A stretch of 64,000 bases of DNA, taken from the NCBI GenBank assembly GCA_963932145.1, contig OZ010580.1:33125667-33189666 (forward strand), read 5' to 3'. Both the position numbers and the translations under genes were made by a program. Below, piece after piece: positions 21,238-31,565 of this stretch; positions within the stretch are counted from its first letter, which is position 1; the number at the start of each line of letters is the position of its first letter. Origin of the DNA: Acanthosepion lycidas. Its lineage: Eukaryota > Mollusca > Cephalopoda > Sepiida > Sepiidae. Below the pieces are notes generated by a model. The model made no database searches, was not told where the DNA came from, and saw nothing but the letters and a program-made list of their open reading frames with translations.

Positions 21238-21246
21238 GCACACACA
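20758..21246. repeat. MITE end fragments and two long (TA)n tracts
   Basis: 20815-20870 is the right end of a family-H hairpin (GAAACAGCCTGTTACTTTTG, TTGACTTCAATGTTCACTTT). 20925-20975 resembles one arm of the hairpin at 31040-31130 (AATTATAACATAAATATGTT, ATAAAATCACTAC). Pure TA tracts are at 20908-20929, 20979-21031 and 21179-21234. Confidence 0.7.
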
Positions 21247-21702
21247 CAGTGGGGGGAAATAAATATTTGTACACATGAAAAATTGTTTTTTATAAATGTA
21301 AAAGCCTTAACTAAAACAAATTTTGATACATTTTATGTGTAAAGATACATTTTATTAGAAATAGTAATGAACTTAATTAATTCTTATTCTAACAGAAATT
21401 AATGCATTTTTTTCATTTTAACTGATGAAAAAAGTATTTGTACAATACAAAAAAAGCATATTAACTTAATTTAATACTTTGTGGAATATCCTTTATTGAG
21501 TTCAACAGCTACCAGTGTATTCCTGTATGTCTCAACTAATGATTTGCACACATTGAGTGGTATTTTGTCCCATTCATCTTGGCATACTGTCTTCAAATTC
21601 TTGATATTTGTTGGTGCTCTTTTCCCAATTTGAATTTTCAAATATCACCAAAAATTCTCGATTGGGTTCAAGTTTGGGGACTGACTTGGTTATTTTGGTG
21701 CA
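21247..21702 (-). mobile_element. Tc1-like transposon, right half with transposase C-terminus
   Basis: The end CAGTGGGGGGAAATAAATAT at 21247 is nearly the same as that at 19933. Read on the minus strand from about 21680, the transposase ends SPNLNPIENFW, which contains the third catalytic Glu, then a TGA where family members have Trp, YLK, IGKRAPTNIKNLKTVCQDEW and NKGYSTKY before the stop. It breaks off at 21703 where a T-rich retroelement array starts. Together with 19933-20757 almost the whole transposase is represented, but by two different copies in opposite orientation. Confidence 0.85.
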
Positions 21703-21712
21703 AGTGGCTTGT

Positions 21713-21747
<35 letters not shown>

Positions 21748-22572
21748 TTTGGGTTCATTTATTTTACTTGTTTTTTATTTTCATTTATTATTTTTTCTTT
21801 TCAGTTTTCGATGTTTTATTAACATAGTAAAAAATTTCTTAGGATGCTTATTTAATAGATTGTTTTGATCTGGGAAGATAATTAAAGCTATTTATTCATC
21901 CAATGATTGGATCGATTGCCATAGTCTATTCTGTTATTAGGCAGGGGACAATTTTTAATTTTTTTATTATTTTATTTATTTATTTGGATTGATTATTTGT
22001 TTTTGCTTATTTATGTTTGTTTGTATTAGTTCCAAGGGTTATTTTGGCAGGAGCGATTTGTTAATTTGTTCATTTATTTATTTGGATTCATTTTTACTTG
22101 TTTTTTTTTCTTATTTATTTACTTATTTTTTATTTTCTATATTTTTATTTACTCTATTTGATTTTCAATTTTTGAGTAATGTAGTGATTATTTTTTTTAT
22201 TGTTATTATATCAGTTATAGCTTTTTTTCAATTGATTTTTTGATTGATTGTTATAGTCTATTCTAATGGTTATTTTGGCAGGATTGTTTTGTTAATTTGT
22301 TTATTATTTACTTTTTATTTACTTATTTGGGTTAATTTATTTTACTTGTTTTTTATATTATTTTGTTTATTTTTATTTATTCTTTTCAGTTTTCAATTTT
22401 TAAGTAATGTAGTAAAAATTTGTTTACATGTCTGCATTTTGAAATGAGCTCAGATCATTTATTTAGTAATTTATTTTTGGTCTGGGAAGGTAATAATAGC
22501 TTTTTTTTCCTCTAAGCAAAGTTTACAGATTTTGGATTGATTGTTGTAGGCTGATGAACTTTTCCTTATTTT
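21703..22572 (-). repeat. Tandem array of a GIY-YIG retroelement 3' end
   Basis: About three diverged units of ~220-320 bp (roughly 21703-22010, 22011-22250, 22251-22572). On the plus strand each shows GGTTATTTTGGCAGGA or a relative, TTTATTTATTTGGNTTNATT, TACTTGTTTTTTAT and CAGTTTTCNATTTTTAAGTA. On the minus strand this is the end of the endonuclease-bearing frame (LCLEEKKAIITFPDQ, LLNK, FLL...IEN) plus an A-rich 3' UTR. Only the unit at 22386-22572 keeps the full coding tail; the others have deletions. A related pair of units lies at 11216-11690. Confidence 0.65.
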
Positions 22573-22950
22573 TCATGACATTTTTGGTGTGATTTGTGTT
22601 TTGTTTTTAATTTCCCAGATATACTTAGAAAGCATTGTGCTGTTTGCATATTTACTATTTGTGAAAGATGTTTTGTGTGAATAGTTTCTTTGTTTAGCTA
22701 ATTCATGTGTCTTCATTGTGAAATAGTAGTGATTAACAGGAGTGTTAATGATACTGATTTTGTTTGTGTTTATTTTTATTTGTTCCTGGGCTAATGTGAT
22801 GGCCTTATCTAGCATAGCTTCTGTTATGTATGGGTAAAATTCTTTTATGTCTAATTTTATAAATTGGCAATTATGTTTTTTATTTATGTCAGGGAACCAG
22901 TCAATAGTTGTTTTTCTGTTTTTCCACCGGTTTACTCTTAAATTCTTCCT

Positions 22951-22951
<1 letters not shown>
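22386..22951 (-). pseudogene. RT and GIY-YIG-type C-terminus of a retroelement (Penelope-like?)
   Basis: On the minus strand from 22951, one frame reads VNRWKNRKTTIDWFPDI and FIKLDIKEFYPYITEAMLDK; FxxxDxxxFYP is RT motif A with its first catalytic Asp. After ISIINTP an internal deletion joins to the endonuclease end: NYSHKTSFTNSKYANST and LSKYIWEIK, the conserved tail of GIY-YIG nucleases linked to such RTs. The frame stops at 22575-22573 (TGA where Trp is expected). Coding continues as KICKLCLEEKKAII and, after a frameshift, SELISKCRHVNKFLL to a stop at 22386-22388. RT plus GIY-YIG suggests a Penelope-like element, but the RT subtype is uncertain. Motifs B-E, including the catalytic YxDD, lie in the deleted part. 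Confidence 0.75.

Positions 22952-22953
<2 letters not shown>

Positions 22954-23015
<62 letters not shown>
22954..23015. repeat. (AT)31 microsatellite
   Basis: 62 bp of pure AT between the GIY-YIG retroelement and a family-H hairpin. Confidence 0.98.
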
Positions 23016-23018
<3 letters not shown>

Positions 23019-23210
23019 AAGAAATATAGTTTTAAGATGTACTATATTTATGGGATAGAGTGCTCAATATCAGAAATAGAGTATATGTAAATATAAGAGT
23101 GACATTGAAGTCAACACTCAGAGGCGACAGGCTGTTTCATGCTAGACACAATATTGTGTCTAGTTTGAAACAGCATGTTGCCTCCAAGCAAGTGTTGGCT
23201 TCAATATTCC

Positions 23211-23214
<4 letters not shown>
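23016..23214. mobile_element. Hairpin MITE family H, near-perfect palindrome
   Basis: After the leader (GAAATATAGTTTTAAGATGT, GTGCTCAATATCAGAAATAG), 23097-23214 folds about the centre TAGACACAATATTGTGTCTA. The arms match over ~55 bp: GAAGTCAACACTCAGAGGCG against the inverted CTCCAAGCAAGTGTTGGCTTC region. It is enclosed by (TA)n on both sides (22954-23015, 23215-23254). The transcript would form a long hairpin. Confidence 0.8.
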
Positions 23215-23256
<42 letters not shown>

Positions 23257-23384
23257 GGATCCTCCAGTCATTTGAGGGTATAATATTTCAGCTTTCAGGA
23301 CTGAACAGCCAGACTACTCCACACATATAATTTGATTATAATTGGTGAAGAACTTAATACAAAAAACTGGTACAAATAGTGTGC

Positions 23385-23600
23385 CTTGAGCTCTCCAAAC
23401 AGTTCTCTCAGCTTTGGAATTCAGTTTTGTCCTTCTCCTTGACTGGTTGCCAACCAAGGCTAAATATCTCAGTCTTTCCTACTATTTAACCCATAAAAGA
23501 GGAGTTGGATTCATGTCTTTCCCAAGAGTATTTGCACAAAAGTGAATGTAACAAACTTGACAGGAATTCAAACACATGTGCACGCACAAAATTAATATTT
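23385..23600 (-). mobile_element. tRNA-derived SINE copy with 3' module B
   Basis: Minus strand order: GAATTCCTGTCAAGTTTG, ACTTTTGTGCAAATACTC, GACATGAATCCAACTCC, ATGGGTTAAATAGTAGG, AAAGACTGAGATATTTAGCC, TTGGTTGGCAACCAGTCAAG, AGAAGGACAAAACTGAATTC. It is truncated in the tRNA head. This is the clearest copy of the tail module GGCAACCAGTC...GAATTCC. Confidence 0.75.
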
Positions 23601-23609
23601 GCAATTCCA

Positions 23610-23634
23610 ATAATAATAATAATAATAATAATAA
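23610..23634. repeat. (TAA)8 microsatellite
   Basis: Trinucleotide run just beyond the SINE. Confidence 0.95.
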
Positions 23635-23639
23635 ATACA

Positions 23640-25884
23640 GTGTTTTTCTTAACAGTACTCATCATCAGAGATAGAGCTACTGTGAAGCCAGATATAGAAC
23701 CATGTTGAAAATCACCTGTAAAAACCTTCAAAAAAATTTAAAATCCCAGCCTTTACAAGCTCTTTGTTATTATTGTTATCAAGGAATTTACAGTAATACC
23801 AATAAGCCTGTAAAGACTGGGATTATACATGTTTGTGAATGTTTTTACAGGTAATTTTAACTATTGGTCTGTATCTGATTTCATTGAATGTATCGACAAA
23901 ATCTATCATAAAATGTAACCCCATTTCCACTGACCCCAATAAAACTCCCATCAATTCATTTTTATTTTCTATTGGCTACCCTCAGTTCTAATATATTTAA
24001 TAAATTTATGTTCTTTCCAATAAATTTGATTAATTTTATTTGATATAATAATTTAATTATTTTTAATAAATTTATAAAGTTCTATAAGAATTATTTGAAT
24101 TATTTTTAGCTTGAATATTATTATTTATTAATTTTTTACAAGTATTTCTTTCATCTTAATTTCATTTAGTTTTTATGACAACTCCCAGATCATCATTTCA
24201 TAATCTTTAGTAAGCAGGGTGGATCAAAAAAGTCTAAAAGAATTTGTTTGAAATGTTTAAAATATTCTAGTAAAAGAGGCATAAAACAGCTAAGATTTGT
24301 ATAATAAATGATCTGACTAAAAGATGAAACCCTTTTACCAAGAGTGTTTTTATTTTTACAGTAAAAAACAAAGTTTAGTATTTTTGGGAAAAAGAAAGAT
24401 GAAAATTTGTGCTTCCTCTTGAAAATATAAGTGAATATTTTAGAAACAAATCTGTTTAACATATTATCATCAAAAGAATTAAATTTTTTCTTATTTATTT
24501 TTATGTGTTGTTGTCCTTACTAGAAAAACAAATATATATAAGTCCATTAATTCTTTAGAAATTGCCTTGTTTACATTTCAAATATGAAACTTAGCAGATA
24601 AAGTCTTTCAAGAAAAATCTGAACATGGGAGTGTTCATTAAAGAGGAAAATAATGCCTTTGACACTGTTTAAGAACATGCCAGATCAAACAGTGGTTTCT
24701 CCCAGGGATATACAGTTTGAAACATTTTATTAAGATTTCTTGACTGTTATATCCAACAGATGTAATGCATGCTGTTTAAAATAAAAACTGGCATCTATTT
24801 CAAATACGGATATCCATTAAAATTAAATTTAGGTGTAATAAAAACAAATATATGTATATTCAGTGGGGCCCCCAGTGAGGAAGAAACTCACTATCAATGT
24901 GAGATTAACCTGCCAATCCTTGCTCTACCTCCCAAAATAAGCAACACCTAAGTTTTAAAATGTATTTTAAAAATTAAAATCTTTCTTGAAACTTTTATTT
25001 TAGTTTTCATTGCAAGCTAATAGATTAAATTTAATATTTCCAATAAGCAAAATATTTTGCTGTATTTAAAACTGAATTTAAGTAGAGTGGAATTTTTTTT
25101 TTTTTGAAATAGCTAAAATTGACTATATTGACAAATCTGTCAACACAGCATAATTCTCTTTATTAAAAATCTTTCAATAATAAAATACACTTTTCTGAAA
25201 CTTTATTTGAGCAAGATTAACTGATTTAAAGTTTAAACAAAATAAATATTACATACTTTCAGTGTAAAATATTGCAAGAAAGCATTTTTCTAACATGTAG
25301 GTGTATGTTTTTAGGAAGTGTTGATACATTTATCAATAACCTGATGTTTGTGAGATTTAAGTAAGGGTGAAATATTTGTAATAAAATACATGACGTATAC
25401 AACATGAACACATTTTTTATCTAATTTTTTAACTATCCAGTAATCTTAAAAATTTTAAATATTTTAAACATTCTAGTATTTTATTAAATTTTAGGTACTT
25501 TCACTTTATAGTCTTACTTACAAAGACACTTGTTGAGGAGATGTTAAAAAATTACTAATAAATTTTAAATTTACTATAGTTACCACTTTTATTTTCTGAT
25601 AATGTGGTGCATGGATGCCAGCATTTACAAAAATTTACATGTTTATATATAAAATTCTCAACCAGAGATGTCAGCTTTACTGAAAAAAAAAAATTTGACA
25701 ATTATGTGTTGGACTTTTAAGGAAAAGAGTTGGGGAGATTTATTTATTTTCTTTTAGCAAGGAGGGGAGAGGTATGATATTATGACAGCATTATCCCCAG
25801 AACTAAGGTTTGTAAATTAAGATAGTACATGAACAGTAGATGAGGGACAGATTTTCAGATATCCCCAAATGTGCATTAGATTGA
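23640..25884. other. AT-rich non-coding sequence
   Basis: No gene or known repeat was recognised in over 2 kb. The 89-codon frame on the minus strand at 24193-24462 has no family motif. Confidence 0.5.
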
Positions 25885-26240
25885 TTGATTAATTTCTTTT
25901 TTTTTTTTACTGCTTATCAACCTTTTTAGGTTATTTAAAGTCAGAAAATATTTTTAGATTTTTTTTTTTTTGAGATAATAATGATTTATTGAGACAATTT
26001 CTACTAATTAACCCATAGCGAGGGGGATCCATACCTTTCCCATGAATATTTGTACATAAGTGAAATGAACCACTGTTGAATTGGAACTCAGCACTTCGAT
26101 TTCCAATTATCTATTACACCACTGACACATCCAGTTTTATAGCACCTTATATTCCTATCTAGATACTAACCAGGCTTGATGTTGTCTAACTTTGGTGATC
26201 ATACAAGAAACCACATGTGCATTAGAAGCTTAAAGTGTTA
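25885..26240 (-). mobile_element. 5S rRNA-headed, tRNA-derived SINE with 3' module A
   Basis: Minus strand from 26240: a 5S rRNA-like head (about 26229-26138) with TTAGACAACATCAAGCCTGG and TTAGTATCTAGATAGGAATA. It has lost the GGGTGACC block. The tRNA part follows directly: GTGTCAGTGGTGTAATAGAT (A box) and GAGTTCCAATTCAAC (B box). Then come the shared body ACTTATGTACAAATATTC, GGTATGGATCC, CTATGGGTTAATTAGTAG and a different tail, ATAAATCATTATTATCTC plus A run. The 5S-to-tRNA junction is the same as at 39.51 kb, which argues that the chimera is one transposing unit. Confidence 0.75.
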
Positions 26241-26245
26241 TCTCC

Positions 26246-26550
26246 AGATTACTTTATTTGAATACCACTAATGAGTCCCCATTCTATGTCTTCCATGAAC
26301 CAAGATAATACTTTATGATGAATTTATGCTAAGGGGACTCACTGAATTTTAAAATACTTGGCTACCATCATTTATTCTTTGCATTTATTGTCATGTACAA
26401 ATTGCACTGTATTTTAAAATGCATGATTCTTTCAGTTTAAATAAAATATAAACAGATACATGGTCAGTAGCAAAACAGAAATAACTCAAGAATTATTTCA
26501 ATTCTTTCATACTACACAGTTACCAATTCCAACTTTTAATTAAAAAACTA
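26246..26550. other. AT-rich non-coding sequence
   Basis: Nothing recognised between the SINE and the mariner element. Confidence 0.5.
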
Positions 26551-26771
26551 TTAGGCTGCTCACAAAATAATGTCTGATTTTTTAAAATAAACCTTTTAAT
26601 TGGGTATATATATTACTATAACAGTTTCACTAAAAATATATTACTCATTCCTAATGATTAAATTGTCCTCTTTGTTAATTCTATATCAATCTCTATCAGA
26701 ATTTAACTTAAAACATTATATACCCTTATCTTAAGCATGAAAAAAATGAAGATGCATTTACCTTTTTTTGC

Positions 26772-27590
26772 ATGAATTCAATCTTGGTCATAATGCTTCT
26801 CAAACTGCTGCCAACATTAACAGTGTTGGGTGAAGGATCCAGTTGTGATGGGACAGTATGGCACTGATTTCTGAAGTTCCATAACAAGTCTTGAAGGTCA
26901 AGGTGGTAAGGGATGTCCATCTGAAATTGATATTCAACATCTGAAAACACTAACTGAACAAAAACTATGTCAATGTGTCAGAGAAATATCTCAGCATTTG
27001 AGCAATATCAGACAATATCTCAAGAAAATTGTTAAGTTGAAGAAACTTGATAAATGAGCCCCACATGAATCCAGTGAATGCCAAAGTTTGATGTTTTGAA
27101 GTGTGTTCAATGCTGCATCTGTAAAATCCATATGATATATTTCTTGATCGAATAGTGACTTGTGATGAGAAATAGACACTTTATGATACTCATAAATGAT
27201 CAGCTCAATGAAGAAGTATCCAAACACTTTACAAAACTGAAATTGCATTCATAGAATGGTGACTGTCTGTTGGTCTACATTGACATTATTCCTTACAGCT
27301 TTCTGGAATCTAATCAGAGCATCACTGCTAAGCATCATGTGGCCAAGCATTGTCATAGAGTAGAACTGGACCTGTTTCATGACAATGCTTGGCCACATGT
27401 TTCCAGAATGACACTATAGAAATCACTGATTTGGGATACAAGACTTTGCTACAACCACCATATTCCCCTGATTTCTCACTCACTAACTTCCACTTTTTTG
27501 AGCATCTTGACAATTTTTAAGCCAAAAAACATTCCATTGCAAAGATGCAGAAACTGCAAAGATTTCTTGCTGTTCAAACCTTGAATTTTA
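26772..27590 (+). pseudogene. mariner transposase (DD34D type), decayed
   Basis: Piecewise reading gives EFNLGHNASQTAANINSVLG (first helix-turn-helix), KLKKLDK then a TGA where Trp is expected, and APHES. Next comes FLDRIVTCDEK with the first Asp at 27164-27166, again followed by a stop in place of Trp. HDNAWPHV has the second Asp at 27381-27383 and PPYSPDFSLTNFHFF the third at 27470-27472. This order matches SETMAR-type mariner transposases. The spacing before HDN is about 20 residues short because a local inverted duplication has replaced the normal sequence there. Many stops and shifts; no activity is possible. Confidence 0.9.
27336..27399. repeat. 21-bp perfect inverted repeat within the mariner gene
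   Basis: 27336-27356 (CATGTGGCCAAGCATTGTCA plus T) is the exact inverse of 27379-27399, with a 22-bp spacer. The right arm is the authentic HDNAWPH coding segment. The left arm sits where normal mariner genes have unrelated sequence, so it looks like an inverted local duplication. TTCTGGAA at 27301 and TTCCAGAA at 27401 extend the symmetry. Confidence 0.9.
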
Positions 27591-28224
27591 TTGTAAAAAC
27601 AAATAACCTTGTAACTCAGAAACAGAAATGTCAAGATATTCAATTTTCTTATTTTGACTGATTTAAACACTGTTTAAATACATTTTATTTAGGAATAAAA
27701 GTTAATTCTTGAGTCATATTATTTTCCAAAATCCTAATAATTTTAAATATTGAATGATCACAGTTCTTATCAATAAGTTTTATATAATTAAGAATTTATC
27801 CTTTAGTTAGGTATTCTCTCTTTTTTCGTTGAGTTTTCACAGTTATATATTAAGAAAAATTTTTTTAAATCCAGAATTTCATGATATAATTGCATATATC
27901 CATTTTATAAGTTAATGAAAAATATCAATTTGTCCCTATCCAAGTCATGATGTGTCACCTTTTTAGGAAAGTGTATTTATTCTAATCTGCTGCATCCAAT
28001 AGGTTACACTCACCTAAACATACTAAGTTAAACCTCTTTATACTTTATACAACCTAATACTAAAATAATTAATTAAGCAAATTCTTTAGTTGAACAACTG
28101 TCTGTTAAATGAGACCATATTGAGTACATCACAATCAAAAAAACATAGTGATCAAAAATTTATTATCAGTGGCATGAGTAGTAAGCATACTTACTTCCCA
28201 ATAACAGATGTTTTTAGTTAGTGT

Positions 28225-28445
28225 ATCCCAAAGTATTCAACTATTATGCAATATCAATCCTCCTATATGGCAATGAATGCAGAATAATTTCCTCACATAT
28301 GAAAAGGAAAATTAAAGTAACAGGAGATAAGAGAGATAGTAAAAGTCAAACATTGGTAAAAGCTACAAAGGATAGGAAGTTGTGAAGAGCCATGACTGGC
28401 TACATCTTGAAGAGACATAAAAGAAGATCTCAGAAGTTAGGGAGT
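28225..28445 (+). pseudogene. RTE retrotransposon C-terminal remnant
   Basis: ISILLYGNECRIISSHMKRK matches the LLYGSECW region after the RT of the RTE family. It then jumps, through an internal deletion, to ATKDRKL and RAMTGYILKRHKR, the tail also seen at 36.45 kb. Flanked by unannotated AT-rich DNA (27740-28224 holds nothing recognisable). Confidence 0.65.
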
Positions 28446-28545
28446 TTTATGAAATCTGATATTTCTGATAGTTAATTGTTTTTTCCTCTCAATTTTTCTA
28501 GATTAATTTTTCTGTGCCTCACACTACAAATTCACACTTGATAAA

Positions 28546-28582
28546 TCAAAAAGAAAAATCTACTTAGGATTTTTCTTTTTGA
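28546..28582. repeat. 15-bp perfect hairpin
   Basis: TCAAAAAGAAAAATC and its exact inverse are separated by 7 bp (TACTTAG). Downstream of one arm there is no clear gene, so a terminator or regulatory role is not supported. Confidence 0.85.
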
Positions 28583-28589
28583 CTATTAG

Positions 28590-29330
28590 AAAATAATATA
28601 ATAAATTTTACAACCTTTCCATGGTTTGGGGGATTTAAAAAAAAAAAAGACAAAATTTGGGTCCATTTCCTGATTACCTGACAAAGATCAAACTTGTTGT
28701 CAATGGCTTGTGAGTAGCTTATTAACTACTGAACAATTACATCCAAGATGAATAGAAATCATTTAATTGTTAATTACTATGACCTTTGCTCTAAAAGTGG
28801 TAAGCAAAGAATTTTGCTTAATTTATATTTTAAAACACATTTCAACTACAGGATCTGGACCTCCTGAGATAATTTTCAATTAGAATTGATTCTGAAATTT
28901 TCAAAATCTTTTTAGTAGATTTTATGGCAAAATTTTCAATATGTAATCATGCATAAAAACATAAACACATACATCAAATGTATAATTAATATTTTAAAAT
29001 GCAGACATCACTCTTCTTATTTTTGAAAAGAAGCCCATGAACTATTACTGAAATTAAAAATTCTCAACTTTGGCTGCAAACAGGCTGAATTTAATTCCAG
29101 AAGAGATCTTGTGAAAGCTGCCATTTAATATTATTTCTTGGCTTGATCTTAAATCCGCAATCTTGTATCCACTCATCAAGCTTCCTTTTTCTAAATCAGC
29201 TTTCTAGCAACAAGCACATTGATTTCCACATTGTACACACCTCCTCATCCTCTGCTTGCTCATAATGTGTAAAGCATGCAATAATAAACAGTTTTAAAAA
29301 TGTAGGTGAGTTGTATCAAAAAGAATTGCT
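28590..29330. other. AT-rich non-coding sequence
   Basis: Nothing recognised. Confidence 0.5.
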
Positions 29331-30016
29331 GCCAGAGAAAGAGAGACCAGAGGGTAAAGACTTAAGAGTAGAAGAATGAAACAATATTGGTGAACAGAGA
29401 TCAGAGAGAGGGAGAGAGAAAAATTGATACGTATATCTATATATAGAGAGAGTTTTGGAGCTAGAGAAACAAGTCAAGAAATCAGGAGAGAGATCAAAAG
29501 ATACAGACAGAGTATGAGAAGTATTAGGAGAAAGAGACTGAAAAAGATACAGAGAATATAATAGGATCAGAAAATAAAAAAAAAAAAACAGGAAAGAACT
29601 GAGTAAAAGAAGAAGTAATAGAGAAATAGATTGAAAGAGAAGACAGAAATAGGATTAGAGAAAGGTTCTGGGAGACTGATATAAGAAAAAGATGAGAGAG
29701 AGAAAGATAGATAATATTTGAAATATTCACAGAAGCAGAAAGTAAGTAGAAACAAGGAATTGAGAAGCTGGAAGAGTTAGAGAAAAAGAAAGAAGAAAAG
29801 TCAAATACTTCATAAAGAAAGAGGAAAGACTTAGTAAGATTGTGTGAAAAAGAGGAAATCAGGTAGATAGGCCAGAAAACCAAGAGATTGTAGGAGACTG
29901 AAAGAGAGAGACTGATGGGAAAAGTGATTGCAGTAGAGATGAGGAACATATAGGAAAAGTGAAATTAGGAAAAACTCAGTGAGGTGAGGAGAGAGAGAGA
30001 AAGTCAGAGAATGCTT
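29331..30016 (+). repeat. GA-rich polypurine region
   Basis: About 690 bp in which the plus strand is overwhelmingly A and G, built of irregular GAGA, AGAAAG and GATAGA motifs without a fixed period. The long Ser/Phe/Leu-rich minus-strand frames (for example 29524-29949) are by-products of this composition. A similar tract is at 31170-31565. Confidence 0.85.
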
Positions 30017-30900
30017 TGGTGGATTGCGCACTGAATACAAACATCAGTGGAACGAAAATCTATTTGCACTGAATGATTCCAAGAAAGGTCACTTTATCAT
30101 CTTTACATGTTTTAATTAATTTACTTCTTGGAATCAATCTTAAAAATAGCTCAACTTTCTCTTCTATTTACACTGGGACTATTCTATAAAGTAAAACAAT
30201 CAAGTTACTGTCACCTTTTTTGCTTTTTTTCATATTTTTGCAAAGAAAAATTCTGACTCCTTCTTGCCCTCTTTTTTGCAGTCTAAAATACTAACAGCTT
30301 TTTACTTTATCTGAACCCTTTAGTATTCATTGTAGTCTTCTTCTGCTTGTGGCTGTCCACCCACACATAAAATTCTGGATTGTATTTATAATCAAGGAGA
30401 GGTCTCTACCTGCTAGCTGATATCACCCACCCTAAATCAACTTGTGCCATAATGCTTTCTTCATTTTTACCACATTCCTAAAGATACCAGCCACCAACAC
30501 TTGCTTACCCCATTTTATGTTGGTGCAGGGATTGTATACCAAGACGATGACAAAAATGTGGCATGTCTAAGACAGTCATCAGAAACAAAAAATATTGAAT
30601 TTGAACTCAAAATTTTGGAGTGTTTTCAAGCACAAGGGGATTTTGATGACCAAGTTATGCCTATTTAATAAAGTCAATAAAAATGCATTGTTCAGTCAAT
30701 TTAAATTCTTTTTATAAGTTTTTTCTCTTAGAAACTGAGATGCCATTTTTATTGTTGATTAATAACTTCTAATATTTATATTTGAAGAATGCATTTGGGC
30801 AATTTTGTTCACTAAAATTGGTACAAGTGCAGCAAAATCATGAGACATTATCACAATAAAAAATAAAATAGAACAAGAAAAATAAGATGAAAGGGATGGA
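30017..30900. other. Non-coding sequence
   Basis: No element or gene recognised. Short (AT)n follows at 30905-30930. Confidence 0.5.
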
Positions 30901-30903
30901 GAG

Positions 30904-30935
<32 letters not shown>

Positions 30936-31039
30936 TATATATACACACACATAAGAACATGGTTGGTACACATGAAATAAAATTCCAATAACCAAAAACA
31001 ATATTCTTAAAAGATTGCTCAATACCAAGTAGAGCTAAT

Positions 31040-31124
31040 AATATTTATTCAAATTTATAACATATGCATGTTATAAAATCTTATGTAGTGATCTTATAAC
31101 ATGTATATATTATGAATTTGAATA

Positions 31125-31130
<6 letters not shown>
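31040..31130. repeat. Imperfect ~43-bp inverted repeat (MITE-like)
   Basis: The left arm (31040-31082: ATATTTATTCAAATTTATAA, ATGTTATAA) and the right arm (31088-31130, inverted: ATATTTATTCAAATTCATAA, ATGTTATAA) are separated by 5 bp. It is followed by (AT)19 at 31131-31168. A half-copy of similar sequence is near 20930-20975, so this may be a small MITE family. Confidence 0.7.
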
Positions 31131-31169
<39 letters not shown>

Positions 31170-31172
<3 letters not shown>

Positions 31173-31565
31173 ATAGGAAAGAGAGATTTGGGAGACAGAA
31201 AAAACAAGGCAGAAATTGAGAGATTAGGATAGAGAAACCAAAGATAGAGACAAAGCAAGTGAGATAAATAAGGGCAGAGAGTTAAAAAGAAACAGACTAT
31301 AATCAGGTCATTAGAAATAAGGTGGAGGAGAACAACTGAGTGAGAAAAGAAGCAATAACTAAAGAGAGTGTAAGACAACAGAGAGAGAGAGGAACAATAA
31401 GTCAAAGGTATTGAGAGCCTGAGATAGATCAGAAGAAAATGCAAAGCAGTGGAAAAGTGATAATAGATAGATGGCTGGCAGAGAAAGAAAGTGGATTGAG
31501 AGAGTAGGTACAGATAAAGGAAGAGATTGTAAAAAGTTGATGATGGGAGGGGCAGACAGGATATA
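31170..31565 (+). repeat. GA-rich polypurine region, second tract
   Basis: About 395 bp with the same composition and motif style as 29331-30016 (AGAGAG, AGAAAG, GATAGA). The Leu/Ser-rich 158-codon minus-strand frame is a compositional artefact. Confidence 0.85.

Larger units (their letters stand above)
26551..27737 (+). mobile_element. mariner transposon (Hsmar1/SETMAR-like), nearly full length
   Basis: The ends are TTAGGCTGCTCACAAAATAA and, inverted at the right, TTAGGATTTTGGAAAATAAT, with TA on both sides (26549-26550 and 27738-27739). At 1187 bp it is close to the ~1.28 kb of intact elements of this type. It carries one decayed transposase gene on the plus strand, described separately. 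Confidence 0.9.

Noticed and set aside
26726..26950. 74-codon minus-strand frame
   Set aside because: It is the antisense of the mariner helix-turn-helix region and has no motif of its own. The minus-strand frame at 27328-27513 is likewise explained, including its YDNAWPH, by the inverted duplication.
29524..29949. 141-codon Ser/Phe/Leu-rich minus-strand frame
   Set aside because: It lies inside the GA-rich tract, where the absence of stops on the pyrimidine strand is a composition effect. The 158-codon frame at 31094-31570 is rejected for the same reason.
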